The notes beneath the pieces were generated by a model. It had not been told where the DNA came from, did not search any database, and worked only from the letters and a program-made list of their open reading frames with translations. The translations under genes were made by a program, and so were the position numbers. This document shows positions 11,101 to 21,204 of a stretch of DNA of 64,000 bases, in pieces. How positions within the stretch are numbered: the first letter of the stretch is position 1; every line of letters begins with the position of its first letter. This DNA is from Gymnopus androsaceus JB14 (taxonomy: Eukaryota; Basidiomycota; Agaricomycetes; Agaricales; Omphalotaceae), in assembly GCA_009733575.1 (NCBI GenBank), contig ML769485.1, positions 1 to 64,000 of the forward strand, given 5' to 3'.

Positions 11101-12095
11101 TCTTCACGCCCAACAAAGTATTGGCTGGGGGAGGGGCATTGGAGAACATTTGAAATGTCCTGACCTGGTTTCACACAAGGAGTCAGCATTAAAAATACTA
11201 GAATTCATATCCCATCTTGACAGTACCATTGTTTACCGCTTGAGGAGCTCCTTCATATACATTCACAGGCCCAGAACTAGCAATAAATGTAGATTTGTGA
11301 ATTTTAAAATTTGAGGCACCAGTAAACATCTGTGGGCTAAGGAAAAATTCATCAATTAATAGCTGCTTCCTGGATGGAGTAGACTTACAGTTTCCAGGGC
11401 CCAAAGATCATATATGACTGTGGAACCACAACAACATTAAAAAAATTAAGTACAGCTGCTCAGAGCACCTACCTGAAAGTAGCGCTGTATGTCTTTAATG
11501 CTGGAAACACAGGACACAACCTCATTTTTGAGAGTATTCTGCTGCAGCATTTTATACAGTTTTGTGACATCTGAATGTGTCTTTGACACTTCTTGTACTT
11601 GTTGTAAACAGTTTTCCATCTGTTGGAAGACATCCAGGACAATAGGGGATATGGTCAGAGTATTTTGGTGACTTTGAAACTGAGCCATCATATGCTCCAT
11701 TGCAACGAGGACTGATCTGGCTTCTTCCCATTCTTCTTTACATTCATTGAGTTCCTTGTAATAGAGAAATCAGCTTGAGAAGAGTAGACATAATGCAATT
11801 AACAGACATTTACACCTTGAGTTCCTAGCCCAGCCACATTTTGCAAGGCAAACAAAGCTTCACTGATACCCCTCACATACCCCAGAATTATGGAAGTAGT
11901 GGAAGTAAAATCCTCAATGCTTGGTGACTTGGTATTGGCCGTAGCCTTTCCAGTATCAGATGAGTGTCCAAATAAATTAGAAATGGATTGAAAGGTAGCA
12001 GCCGGCAATGTGGCTTTGAGACCACTAGCTATGTTGAATTCCTTGGGAGCTTTAGCTGTAGAGTCAGAGTGTTTGGATGCCTTGAGCTTATGCAT
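8127..12095 (-). CDS. NLR-like STAND protein copy A: helical N-domain, NB-ARC, TPR array
   Basis: Predicted to be a signal-transducing ATPase with tandem repeats, the fungal counterpart of NLR receptors. Exon 1 (12095-11814) starts MHKLKAS. After a 59-bp intron, exon 2 (11754-11473) adds a helical region (KECK-like start, then KDIQRYFQ). Further exons encode the MFTGASNFKIHKSTF module and CPSPSQYFVGREDTL. The NB-ARC has the P-loop VTLVANGGTGKTQ near 10600-10635, a 50-bp intron (10516-10565), kinase-2 NWLCIFDNADD, NVIITSR and CHALAVSTAGAYIG. A winged-helix-like region follows, then an array of 42-residue TPRs to the stop at 8127-8129. Near 11000-11015 the frame shifts by one extra base between ALRKLIRQN and EREEFTLFSSSP, so as given it is interrupted. 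Intron ends around 11190-11400 are uncertain. The start was chosen because copy B has the equivalent MDKPKAS. The N-domain resembles the four-helix cell-death domains (MLKL/HeLo-like) in helix spacing only. The ligand is unknown. Confidence 0.75.
8160..9470 (-). repeat. TPR-encoding 126-bp tandem repeats, copy A
   Basis: About ten consecutive 126-bp units each encode a 42-residue kinesin-light-chain-type TPR. The consensus starts EHHPSTLTSMANLA, passes through TYR..GKLEAAENLG and ends LLLRKQVIG. Units are very alike at the DNA level, for example in the repeated segments encoding GKLEAAENLG and GEHHP. The first (NHHPDTLVS) and last (EHHPHILVS) are the most diverged. Such repeats typically form a superhelical protein-binding surface. 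Confidence 0.85.
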
Positions 12096-12159
12096 AATAT
12101 GGAACGGAAGCAAGACGTTGCCACGTAGCACTTCACGCTGTGACATCTGAAGTGACACT

Positions 12160-15100
12160 TTGATTCACACACCTGTCTGAAGTTTTTTACTAGTTGTCTG
12201 TGTGCGAGGAAGGGAGAGAAGAGGTAAGAGTGTAACGGGATTTCGACTGAAGGGGATGATCATGATGAAGGTGGATCGCAATGGAGGGAGAAAGGAGAGG
12301 TCAGGAGCGAGTCAGCGAAAAAGGAGAATGAACGGAAAAGGAAAACACTTATCACCCGTGACCCTTATAAGGACCTTGAAAATTGAAAATGCGGCCTCTA
12401 CTTTCCCGTCGAATCGCAGATTCAGATTCCCTTACTGCCTTCAGTGCAATTGAGATTGTAATCGGCGGTATGACATAAATGGAATGATTGTGGGCGCATG
12501 CACCACAGATCGCGTAAAATTCAGGGAAATAAAGCAGAACTGTTGAGTATTTATGAGCTGAAGTTTGAACTGAACCGAAGAAAATCTAAATGCTGAACTG
12601 TAGTCCTGCTGATTGTGGAGGAAGTGGGGGCAAAATAGGGAACCAATGGGCTCAGTTTATATTGATCCTTCCAAAGTTGAAATGGTACAAGCCCATAAGA
12701 ACACCAGTTTAAAACAGATTGTCTTATGCTCTTCTATAGGTTACTACTAGTTGATGGGATATATCAGTGTAGTAGCAATATTATTACCCCAGATTCAATC
12801 ATCTCCAACAGCTTATTCCATTTCACCAGTGCTCGTGACCCATGTACGCAAGTCCAAAGCCCACATTCAAGCTCTTCCGGTACGTGGTCTTGATGTTTCT
12901 TGGTGTTTCGTTCAAGTTAATATTAACTTTGCTCTTAAGGTTCTGTGCTCTCGTTTCCCATCTTTTACTAGCTTCATGTCTGTGAGTTTGTCGCACTCTA
13001 ACCACGGTTTAACGCTGTAGGGCTAGTCACTATTGCCAAGTTGTAGACTCGCACTAGACTCGCGATAACCGACAGGTCAGTTAGCATCATATTATATGAT
13101 GTTTAAACTTTCAAATAACTCGACCTCTTGTTTTTCTAATGCTGGAATTGTTGGGCTTTCGTATGTCACTGTTTTTGATTCAGTTTCTATTTACCCTAAA
13201 CCATCCGTACATGACTAGTGCTCAGTATAGATCTATAGCTCAATGTGCACTACATGAGTAGATATAGAGGAGGGTATATATTAATACTTAGTAGTATATG
13301 TAGTAGTATTATTACTATTGCTAATATATTGGTTAAATAAACCTCCTAGAGCCGCGGGGATAATTGTAAACACTAATCAAAAAACAATTAAGAAAATTGA
13401 AAATAGCAATAGATTTCATTGCCTGCCAAGTGATTACCTTGATTGAATTTTACAATTATCTTTATTGATTTGGAACTATCAAGATAATTGTATATTTTCC
13501 CACGGTAAAAAGGACAGGAAACTGCATGAGTCAGAAAGGTTCATCATCAAAACCTGGGTATCTAGATTAAATTTGACAGTGAAATTGAGAGAGTATACTT
13601 AGATCCAGGTTTCCCATACACTTTAGTGCTAATGTCTTTGCATTTATACAGCTGGAAGAAATATACTGGAGTCTGTGGGTGACTTGTTGTCAAGTCCATG
13701 CAACCTGAGTGGAGCAAAAGCAAAGTTAGCGCAAACTTGCTAATTTAATATTGGCTGTATTCTGGTGTGGGAAAACCTCAGCAAAGTCTGGCAAAGGTTT
13801 GGAGTGACTTGGCATATCTGATGAACACTATGCAGTGACAAATGGGACTTAGTGAAGCTATTAGCAACACCCTCAGCATGTTATGTGTCCCTGAAGCAAA
13901 GAAGCTAAGGAGTGGACAAGACTTTAGCAGGAATACTGTAACATTTTGATCAAGAGTTCAGTCATGCATCATCCTTGAAAAATCTGAATGCAGTTATGAT
14001 TTTTCCTTGATTTTTCAGATTTCTTTTATATTTCTTTTTGTCAAAAATTTCAGAATCAATGAATTCTTGATCAAAATGGTACAGTAGTGTTAACTGGGTC
14101 AACTTAGTTTGATTTTCAAGCTAGGGTCTAACTACAATATGTAGCTTACTTAAATAGTACATAAAAAGACAATAACTATTGTTAAATCAAAAGACAATAA
14201 ATGATGTAAAAGCAGGAAGCAAAGCAAAAAGGAATAAAATCATAAGTAATGTAAATCACTGATGCAAAAAAGAAAGCAACAAGTGAGCAAGTGAATACAT
14301 AATGAGTGAGCTAGCAAACAGTTGGTGACATAAAGCAAGCAAAAGCAAACAAAGGGTGAAGCATTTAACCTCAGAGAACATGGCAAATACTCACTATGTC
14401 CAAAAGTGACCGGACATTTGATTTTCTCAGGTCACTGATACCTTTTCATGTCCTGGGAATGCTATATTCAGAATCTATGCAAAATTTGGCATCTAATACA
14501 TCCTTCACTTGGTGAGCAGTGCTGTCCTTGGTGCTGCTTTATCCCTGAATTAGCAAATTTGCCTTTTTTTTACCCTCAGTTCAGAAATAAGTGGAATTTT
14601 ATGAGACTTTAAAAGCTTCCTAGGGCCTCTTAATAGAGAAGTATATGCTTGAATTTTTTCCAGACCCAAGAATGTACTAACACCTTGGAACAAGCCACTT
14701 TAATCTAACCTCTTCATTATGAATATATGGTTGCTACTATAAAATATTAGTTTTCTGCTGGAACAGGAACATACTACAACATCTTGTATATGCCATTATT
14801 ATAGGTCCAAGTAGTACTCTGATACTCCAAAAGGGATGAGGTCAGTAGAAGGTATCCTTGCTGAAACATGTCCAGTCACTTACGGACATGCTGAGTAGTT
14901 TGCTGATGTAGTACATGCATAGCAAACAGTTCACTGATGTACTTAATACACACATAGTGAACAGTTCAGCAGTGCAATACATCTCAGTGACTTGTAGGGC
15001 ACCACATGATATGTGTAATATACTTGATGCACACATCAGCAAAACCTGGGTCATTTCCAGATGTCTCCAGAGAGCTCCAGAGCACCTGTAGCTTCTGGAG

Positions 15101-15317
15101 CAGCTAGAGCAAGGGTATTAACTGCTGTACTAGTGCACCTGTTGTTGTGGTATATAAAAATAATGAATATAAAATTTCTATTATTAATGCATGGTTACAT
15201 GTTGGAATTTATAGAAAATCTATTTTAAACTACAATTACAATGTACTTATGATTTTCTAATATCACAGAAATATCCGCGCATATATTCACATAGTATCCA
15301 CTTACTATATGTGATAG
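12160..15317. other. AT-rich, gene-free DNA between the two NLR-like genes
   Basis: No conserved coding region is seen. The 12.2-12.5 kb part is the probable promoter side of NLR copy A. From 13 to 15 kb the sequence is AT-rich with short degenerate repeats: 14.2-14.35 kb is rich in agcaa motifs, and 14.87-15.04 kb has repeated acttaatacacac and cagttcac motifs. It looks like old transposon or spacer DNA, but I recognise no element. Confidence 0.5.
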
Positions 15318-16120
15318 TGTCATGCCCTGTACCACCGATTTCACTACCTTCAACCCTCTAACCCTCCCGATCCTATGCATAACCTACCCTACCGACCCGA
15401 CAACCGCCCGCTAAGTCCACGACGTATCTCAGCTACTTCTGTACATGCTTACTACTCACCAATCCCACATCCCGCACGTATATAACCCGTAAACTCCCTT
15501 GGAGGATCCCTGGTCTTGATATTAACTTGTTTACTCCCGTATCTCTTGTTTTCTCTCTATTTTCTTATACTCTTGTCAATTCATCTATTTTCTCAATACA
15601 TGCTTGTTCTGGCTTCCGCTTTTCGACTCACACATCGACTTGACTACCAGCAAGCTCATACAACAATCAGACTCGCCGCCGTCAAACTATTCGACGTCGG
15701 CTCACACCACTAGACTCAGAACTCACATTCGGGAGCTTTGGCATTCCCAATCCACCCGCTTCTCACTACTAGTCTTCAACTAGTCCACCCGCATGCATAT
15801 TTGATTGCGGATCTTGTCCGCCTTTTATACTAAAGGCCTCAAAGCTACTTTCAGTACCTTTCCCTAAGACCGTCGACCCCGGTCTTACAGATAGTTATGA
15901 CATATGCACTTTTATAGGTATAAATACTACTTGTAGATACACATGTACGGGACTCGCTTGCCTCCAGGCCCAAGAGAGGTCAAACGCTCAAATCAATCTA
16001 TTGCCTGCATTTTATTTCCAATATTACACAACATGGAAACTTGACTGAATAGCTCTCTGGAGGTCTCTGAAGGTCTCTTGAGGTTTATATTGGTCCTCTG
16101 GAGATCTCTGGAATTAGTAT
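15055..16120. repeat. Inverted TCTCCAGAG-type repeats flanking the solo LTR
   Basis: On the left, 15058-15110 has several copies of tctccagagagctccagag. On the right, 16044-16110 has the opposite orientation: gctctctggaggtctctgaa, ggtctcttgagg and ctggagatctctgg. This arrangement suggests the subterminal repeats of an older, non-autonomous DNA element into which the LTR element inserted. No exact termini or target duplication could be defined. Confidence 0.35.
15318..15889. mobile_element. Solo LTR (572 bp) with 5-bp target-site duplication
   Basis: The segment starts tgtcatgccctg and ends ccggtcttaca, so it has the TG...CA ends of an LTR (TGT...ACA). It is flanked on both sides by the identical 5-mer gatag (15313-15317 and 15890-15894), the target-site length expected for Ty3/gypsy or copia elements. 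It is CT-rich and clearly different in composition from the AT-rich DNA around it. A TATA-like run (gtatataa near 15478) followed by pyrimidine-rich sequence fits an LTR promoter read on the plus strand. No second LTR, primer-binding site, or gag/pol coding DNA is present, so it is most likely a solo LTR left by recombination. Confidence 0.8.
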
Positions 16121-16504
16121 TACATAGTAGTGGTAAGTGGTAAGTATTTGACATTTCCCTGCTTCCCCCCTCCTCCTGGCTCCCAGTGTTTCCATACTCT
16201 TCTCAATTTCCTGCTCTCTGCCTCCATCTCCCAAACCCTTCAAAATTTCTGGCAATCAGCTCTAAAAATCAACATTGCATGAAAATGAAACCTACAGTAA
16301 GAGTATAGAACATTGTAACAAAGGGAGAAGGAAAAAAAATACAAATTCATTGAAAGTTGAAAGCCCATGCATTTTATATAACTTCCTGATGGTTTACAGC
16401 ACTGTTGGACAGTTGTTGACACAAGGAGCTGCCAATGGCAACCGTCATTATATTGGGGGCCCTCGAGGCCATCATTTCTGGTGCAACTCTGGCTAGTCTA
16501 CTAG

Positions 16505-16551
16505 CGGACTTTCCTTGTTGGGAGCTAGTAGCTCCCAAAAAGGAAAGTCCG
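16505..16551. repeat. 22-bp-arm hairpin
   Basis: The arms cggactttccttgttgggag+ct (16505-16526) and its near-perfect inverse (16530-16551) match at 21 of 22 positions around a 3-nt loop. A second, perfect 22-bp palindrome made of tctccagagatctctggaga with flanking g and c lies at 16608-16629. Both are upstream of nothing coding and probably belong to the repeat cluster at 15.0-16.7 kb. Confidence 0.6.
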
Positions 16552-16827
16552 ATCATGCTCAAAGTGCTATCAATTAGCAACCGCAGCGTCATTCAGAGTC
16601 TCCAGAAGTCTCCAGAGATCTCTGGAGACCTATTCAATTCTCTGGGCACTCCAACAGCTACAGCAAAATACAGGTTTTGCTGATGCAAAAGATAGTCTTA
16701 CTTGTTCTTTATTTACTCTCCACTCTTCAGTGATGGCAGACTCAAACTCAACTGCATGCACAAACTAGATGACTGTATAGATTGGGAAGAGACAGAATGT
16801 AGAATAGGTTAAGCAGCTTATTTGGCA

Positions 16828-19800
16828 TCAGTAGTAGTTGTGAGATTTTTGTTTCAGGAATACACCTCCTCTTCAAGTTTGTTAGCAGCCTCTGTGTTTC
16901 CACATGTTATGCAAGATTTTCCATGGAAATCAATGTATGAGGGTGGTGCTTCCCAATCACTTGCTTGCAAAACAGTAGCTCCTCCCCAAGATTTTCTGCA
17001 GCATCCAGCTTTCCATGGCTCCTGTATGTGATTGCAAGATCAGCTATTGAGATCAAGGTATCAAGGTGGTGTTCTCCAACAATTTGCTTGTGAAGCAGAA
17101 GCACTTGCTCCCCAAGATTCTCAGCTGCCTCCAAATTTCTACAGGCCATATATATCATCGCAAGATTGGCCATAGAGGTCAACGTACTAGGATGGTATTC
17201 TCCAATGACTTCCTTACGAAGCAGAAGTGCTTGTTCCCCAAGATCCTCAGCTACCTCCAGCTTTCCACAGTCCATGTATACCATTGCAAGATTCGCCATA
17301 GCAGTCAATGTACTAGGATGGTGCTCCCCATTGAATTGCTTGCAGAGCAGAAGGGCTTGCTCCCCAATATTCTTCGCTGCCTCCAGCTTTCCACAGTTCC
17401 TATATGTCATTACAAGATTGACCATAGAAGCCAATGTACTAGGATGGTGCTCTCCATTGACTTGCTTTCGAAGCAGAAGCACCTCAACCCCAAGATTCTC
17501 GGCTGCCTCTAGCTTTCCACGGGTCCTGTATATTTTTGCAAGAATGGCCATGGAAATGAGTGTACGAGGATGGCGCTCTCCGTTAACTTTCTTGCATAGC
17601 GGAACCACTTGCTCTCCCAAATTCTCAGCTGCATCCAGCTTTCCACAGTCCCTATACATGATTGCAAGATTAGCCATGGACATCAAGGTATCAGAATGGT
17701 GTTCTCCAATGACTTGCTTGCGAAGCAGAAGTACCTCCTCCCCAATATTCTCAGCTACTTCTAGCTTTCCGCGGTCCCTGTATATCATTGCAAGATTAGC
17801 CATTGACATCAAGGTATCAGGGTGTTTTTCTCCAACAACTTGCTTGCGAAGCCGAAATACCTTCTCCCCAAGATTCTCAGCTGCCACTAGCTTTCCACGG
17901 TTCTTATATGTCATTGCAAGATTGGCCATTGCCATCAGGGTATATGGGTGGTGCTCCCCATTGACTTGCTTATGTAGCAGAAGCACTTTCTCTGTCAAAC
18001 TCTCAGCTGCTTCTAATTTTCCACGGTCCCTATATGTCACTGCAAGATTAGCCATTGACATCAGGGTATGAGGGTGTTGTTCTCCAATGCGTTGCTTGCA
18101 AAGCAGATAATACCTACTCCATCTCCCAAGAGTTCTCACAGCTGCCTCTAGATTATCGCTGCTTACTTCCCCTGTTCTTATATGACATTGCAAGATTGGT
18201 CATTGCCATCAAGGTGTCAGGGTGGTACTCCCCATTGACTTGCTTGCATAGCAAAAGTACTTGCTCCCCCAAATTCTCAGCTGCTTCCAGCTTTCCATGG
18301 TGCCAATATGACAATGCAAGATTGGCCATGGATGCCAAAGTATCAGGGTGAAGGTTCCCAATAACTTGCTTGTGCTGCAGAAGAATCTCCTCTTCAAGTT
18401 TCTCAGTTTCTGCCCAGAAGCCACTATCTCTCAAAATTCTTGCCAGGCAGATCATAACATGGATAGTAGGCAAATGTTTTGTCTGAAGATGACTAGCATG
18501 TAAGACTAATTGATGCCGAAACTCATAATTCTCCCTTGTCTCTCCCAGTGGAGTGGCACGTCCAAGTAATAACATTGCTGCCTGGCTCATAACCTCCTCC
18601 TCCAGCTTGCTCATTGTTTCCTGGGCACATGTATATATTACTGGGTGAAAGCCAACGCAGTTTTTGACACTACTATATGAGGCTAGAGATGCTTGACACA
18701 ACTCAATTACACTATCCTCCAACAAGTCTTGGTCTGTAAACTGACACATGAATTTGTCCAAAAAATGTATAGCTTCTGTTGGGGGATTCAGATCCACTGA
18801 GCCAGTATCCATACCAGTGAAGGCAGTTGCAGAGGTGAATATCTCAAGAGGGATGGCTGTATGATGTAGACCTGCACATATATGCATGAGAAACTGAGTT
18901 GGGTGGCTGAGTTTCTCAAAGCTCAGTTGAAAGGCATCAAAGACAGTTAATTGGTAGCTGTCCAGTGATTTAATTCTATAATTAAGGATCTTGGTCCTTC
19001 TCTTATCAAAGTGTGCTAAATAATTTCCTAGTGTGCATGTTGGTGTTGTACCAATATATGCTCCAGCTGTTGAGACAGCAAGAGCATGACAATCAAAAGC
19101 ATCAACAATTTTGAATGCTAAATCTTGGTTTTCATCAGAAAATTCTTCATGTGCATGTTTGAAGAGCAGCTCAACAGCATTTTCTCTTGCAAGATCACTC
19201 AAGTCAATATGACAGCCAGGAGATGCCAGTTGTGATGTCTCTGTGAGGCGGCTTGTAACAATCACATTGCCATGATTGCAACTAGGAATATAATCCTTGA
19301 GAAAGACCTGTTTATCATCAACATTGTCAAAAATACAAAGCCAGTTTTGATGCCGCCTTGCCAGAAAGTCCCGGACATTTTTGACATCATCATCAATACC
19401 TGCAGCCTTGGCAAGCTCTTTGAAATTGGAAGTAAGGGTCTGATTGGAGGTGGCATCAAAAAGCCAAATATTTGAAAATCTGCTCCAATGTTCAAGTAAA
19501 ACTTGCTATTCTGAGAGTGAATTTTCTTACCTGGACTTATTTTTAGAAACAAACTTGAGAACTGCTTGTGTTTTTCCAGCTCCTCCATTTGCCACAATGG
19601 TCACAACATGCTGTCTTGGGTCAAGAGCCTCCTTGATAGAGTTTAACAGCTTCTTCACCACCTGTTGATCTGCATGATCAGGAAGCTCAAAGGCACAAGC
19701 AGTGGATGATGCCAAGCTGGAAATTGCTGGTTGTGTGCTTGAAATAAGAATAGGAGTGGAAGAATGTGTATGCAAGTATTCCTCTGCTACTGATACCTGT

Positions 19801-20873
19801 GCATTTTGCAGAACTAGAAGAATATCTGCTGATTCATTCTGGGTAATCTTGTCAGCAACTGATTTTGCCAATGTATCAGCCGAAGTTGCATCTAGAAGAA
19901 TAGTTGATTGTCTAAATTGGGTCAGATTGTGCTCAATTGAATAATATACAACATACTTTTTATGGAGATGTCGCACAAATTCATCAAGCACCTTCTGATC
20001 TGGGCCAGAAATTGTCACCACTGGTACAGTAAATATTTTCTCCAGTGCCTTCAGGGTGTCCTCCCGCCCAATAAAATAGGCAGCAGGAGTTGGACATCTT
20101 AGCACATTCAAGGTCATGACTTGACCTTCATCTGGTTGCTTAGAAATGGTTGCTTCCCAAATTCCAAAAATCATATATGTCTATAACATAATAAGCAAGT
20201 TGAGAAGTTGCCATTGTTCAGAGTAAGTATACACACCTGAAAGTACTGCTGTATGTTGTTAATGCTGGCAACACATGACACAGCCTCATTCTTGAGAGCA
20301 TTTCGCTGTGCCATTTTTCGCAGTTTGTTGATATCCAGATACACCTTTGAAGCTTCCCGTACTTGTTGTAAGCAGTGTTCCACCTTTTGGAATGCACGCT
20401 GAACAATAGGAGACGGTGTCAAAGCCTTTTGATGGCTTTGAAACTGAGCCATCATGCTCTCTATCTCAATGAGAGCTTCCTTGGCCTTCTCCCATTCTTC
20501 TTTACATTCCTTGATTTCCTTTCCAAAGACCATTTTGGAGAACAGCCACAAACATAATGGAAATTAACGCACTTTTATTATCTTTATACTTTGACCTGCT
20601 ACCCCAGCAGCCAATTGAAGATACAGTACGTTCTGTAAAGCTTCACCAATCTCCTTCACAATGCTTAGGATTAGGGCTGTGCTAGATGTAAAATCTTCAA
20701 TTCTTGACTTGGAGCTGGCGGAAGCCTTTCCAGTGCTAGTAGACACTGGATGTCCGAATAAATGTGAAATGGATTGAAATGTAGCAGCTGGCAATGTGGC
20801 CTGAATACCCCTGGCTACACTGAATTGCTGGTTGGCTGCGTGTTACTTGGTTACTCGCCTTAGGCTTATCCAT
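16828..20873 (-). CDS. NLR-like STAND protein copy B (frame-disrupted paralogue of copy A)
   Basis: Same architecture and orientation as copy A. It opens with MDKPKAS at 20873, then ATLPAATFQSISHLFG and a helical N-domain (KECKEEWEKAKEALIEIES, ending INNIQQYFQ at 20237). A 56-bp intron (20181-20236) follows, then TYMIFGIWEATISK, CPTPAAYFIGREDTL, the P-loop VTIVANGGAGKTQ near 19570-19610, a 51-bp intron (19480-19530), kinase-2 NWLCIFDNVDD, NVIVTSR and CHALAVSTAGAYIG. The array has about twelve 42-residue TPRs. The homologous stop is at 16828-16830. The frame breaks just after the start (MDKPKASNQV versus QQFSVARG), near 18155-18190 within a TPR, and near 16905 where about 10 bp present in copy A are missing. 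It may be a pseudogene or carry sequence errors. Unlike copy A it lacks the MFTGASNF-type module. Confidence 0.65.
16920..18420 (-). repeat. TPR-encoding 126-bp tandem repeats, copy B
   Basis: About twelve 42-residue units carry the same core (HHP.TL..MANLAMTY, then GKLEAAENLGE). The unit count and order of variants differ from copy A, for example EKHPDTLMS, EHHSDTLMS and ERHPRTLIS units occur only here. One unit at about 18150-18190 is damaged by small indels. Confidence 0.8.
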
Positions 20874-20879
20874 GTGGTT

Positions 20880-21204
20880 AGGAGAAGGATACGTGCGTGC
20901 AGCGTATGTATGCAAGTGCCGCTCCCGAGCCGAGTATTGTCAACAGCTATCAATTATAATTTTACAACTTTCAACACTCCAGTAAACGAGTTCGTAATGC
21001 TAGTAATGTCTATTCTATTAAACTCCCTATTTCCACTGAGCAGTGATCTTTTTGTACATGCTTACTTACTAGATACTACATAGCTATATGATCTACCTAT
21101 TAATCCTAATAAGAATAAAGTGTTCGTAACACAGTCGTGAATTGAGTGCTAAGCGGGTGCACTACGCACCCTCTGCCTTTTCCACGTCCTTTTCTGGAGC
21201 CACC
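20880..21204. other. Spacer between NLR copy B and MFS gene
   Basis: About 330 bp upstream of copy B and downstream of the MFS stop. It presumably holds the copy B promoter; no clear TATA box or other motif was recognised. Confidence 0.4.

Noticed and set aside
15516..15713. 65-codon plus frame within the solo LTR
   Set aside because: Lies wholly inside the LTR and has no gag/pol similarity.
17166..18071. 301-codon plus-strand open frame opposite the TPR array of copy B
   Set aside because: Same cause: periodic antisense reading, Ser/Arg-rich with no domain.
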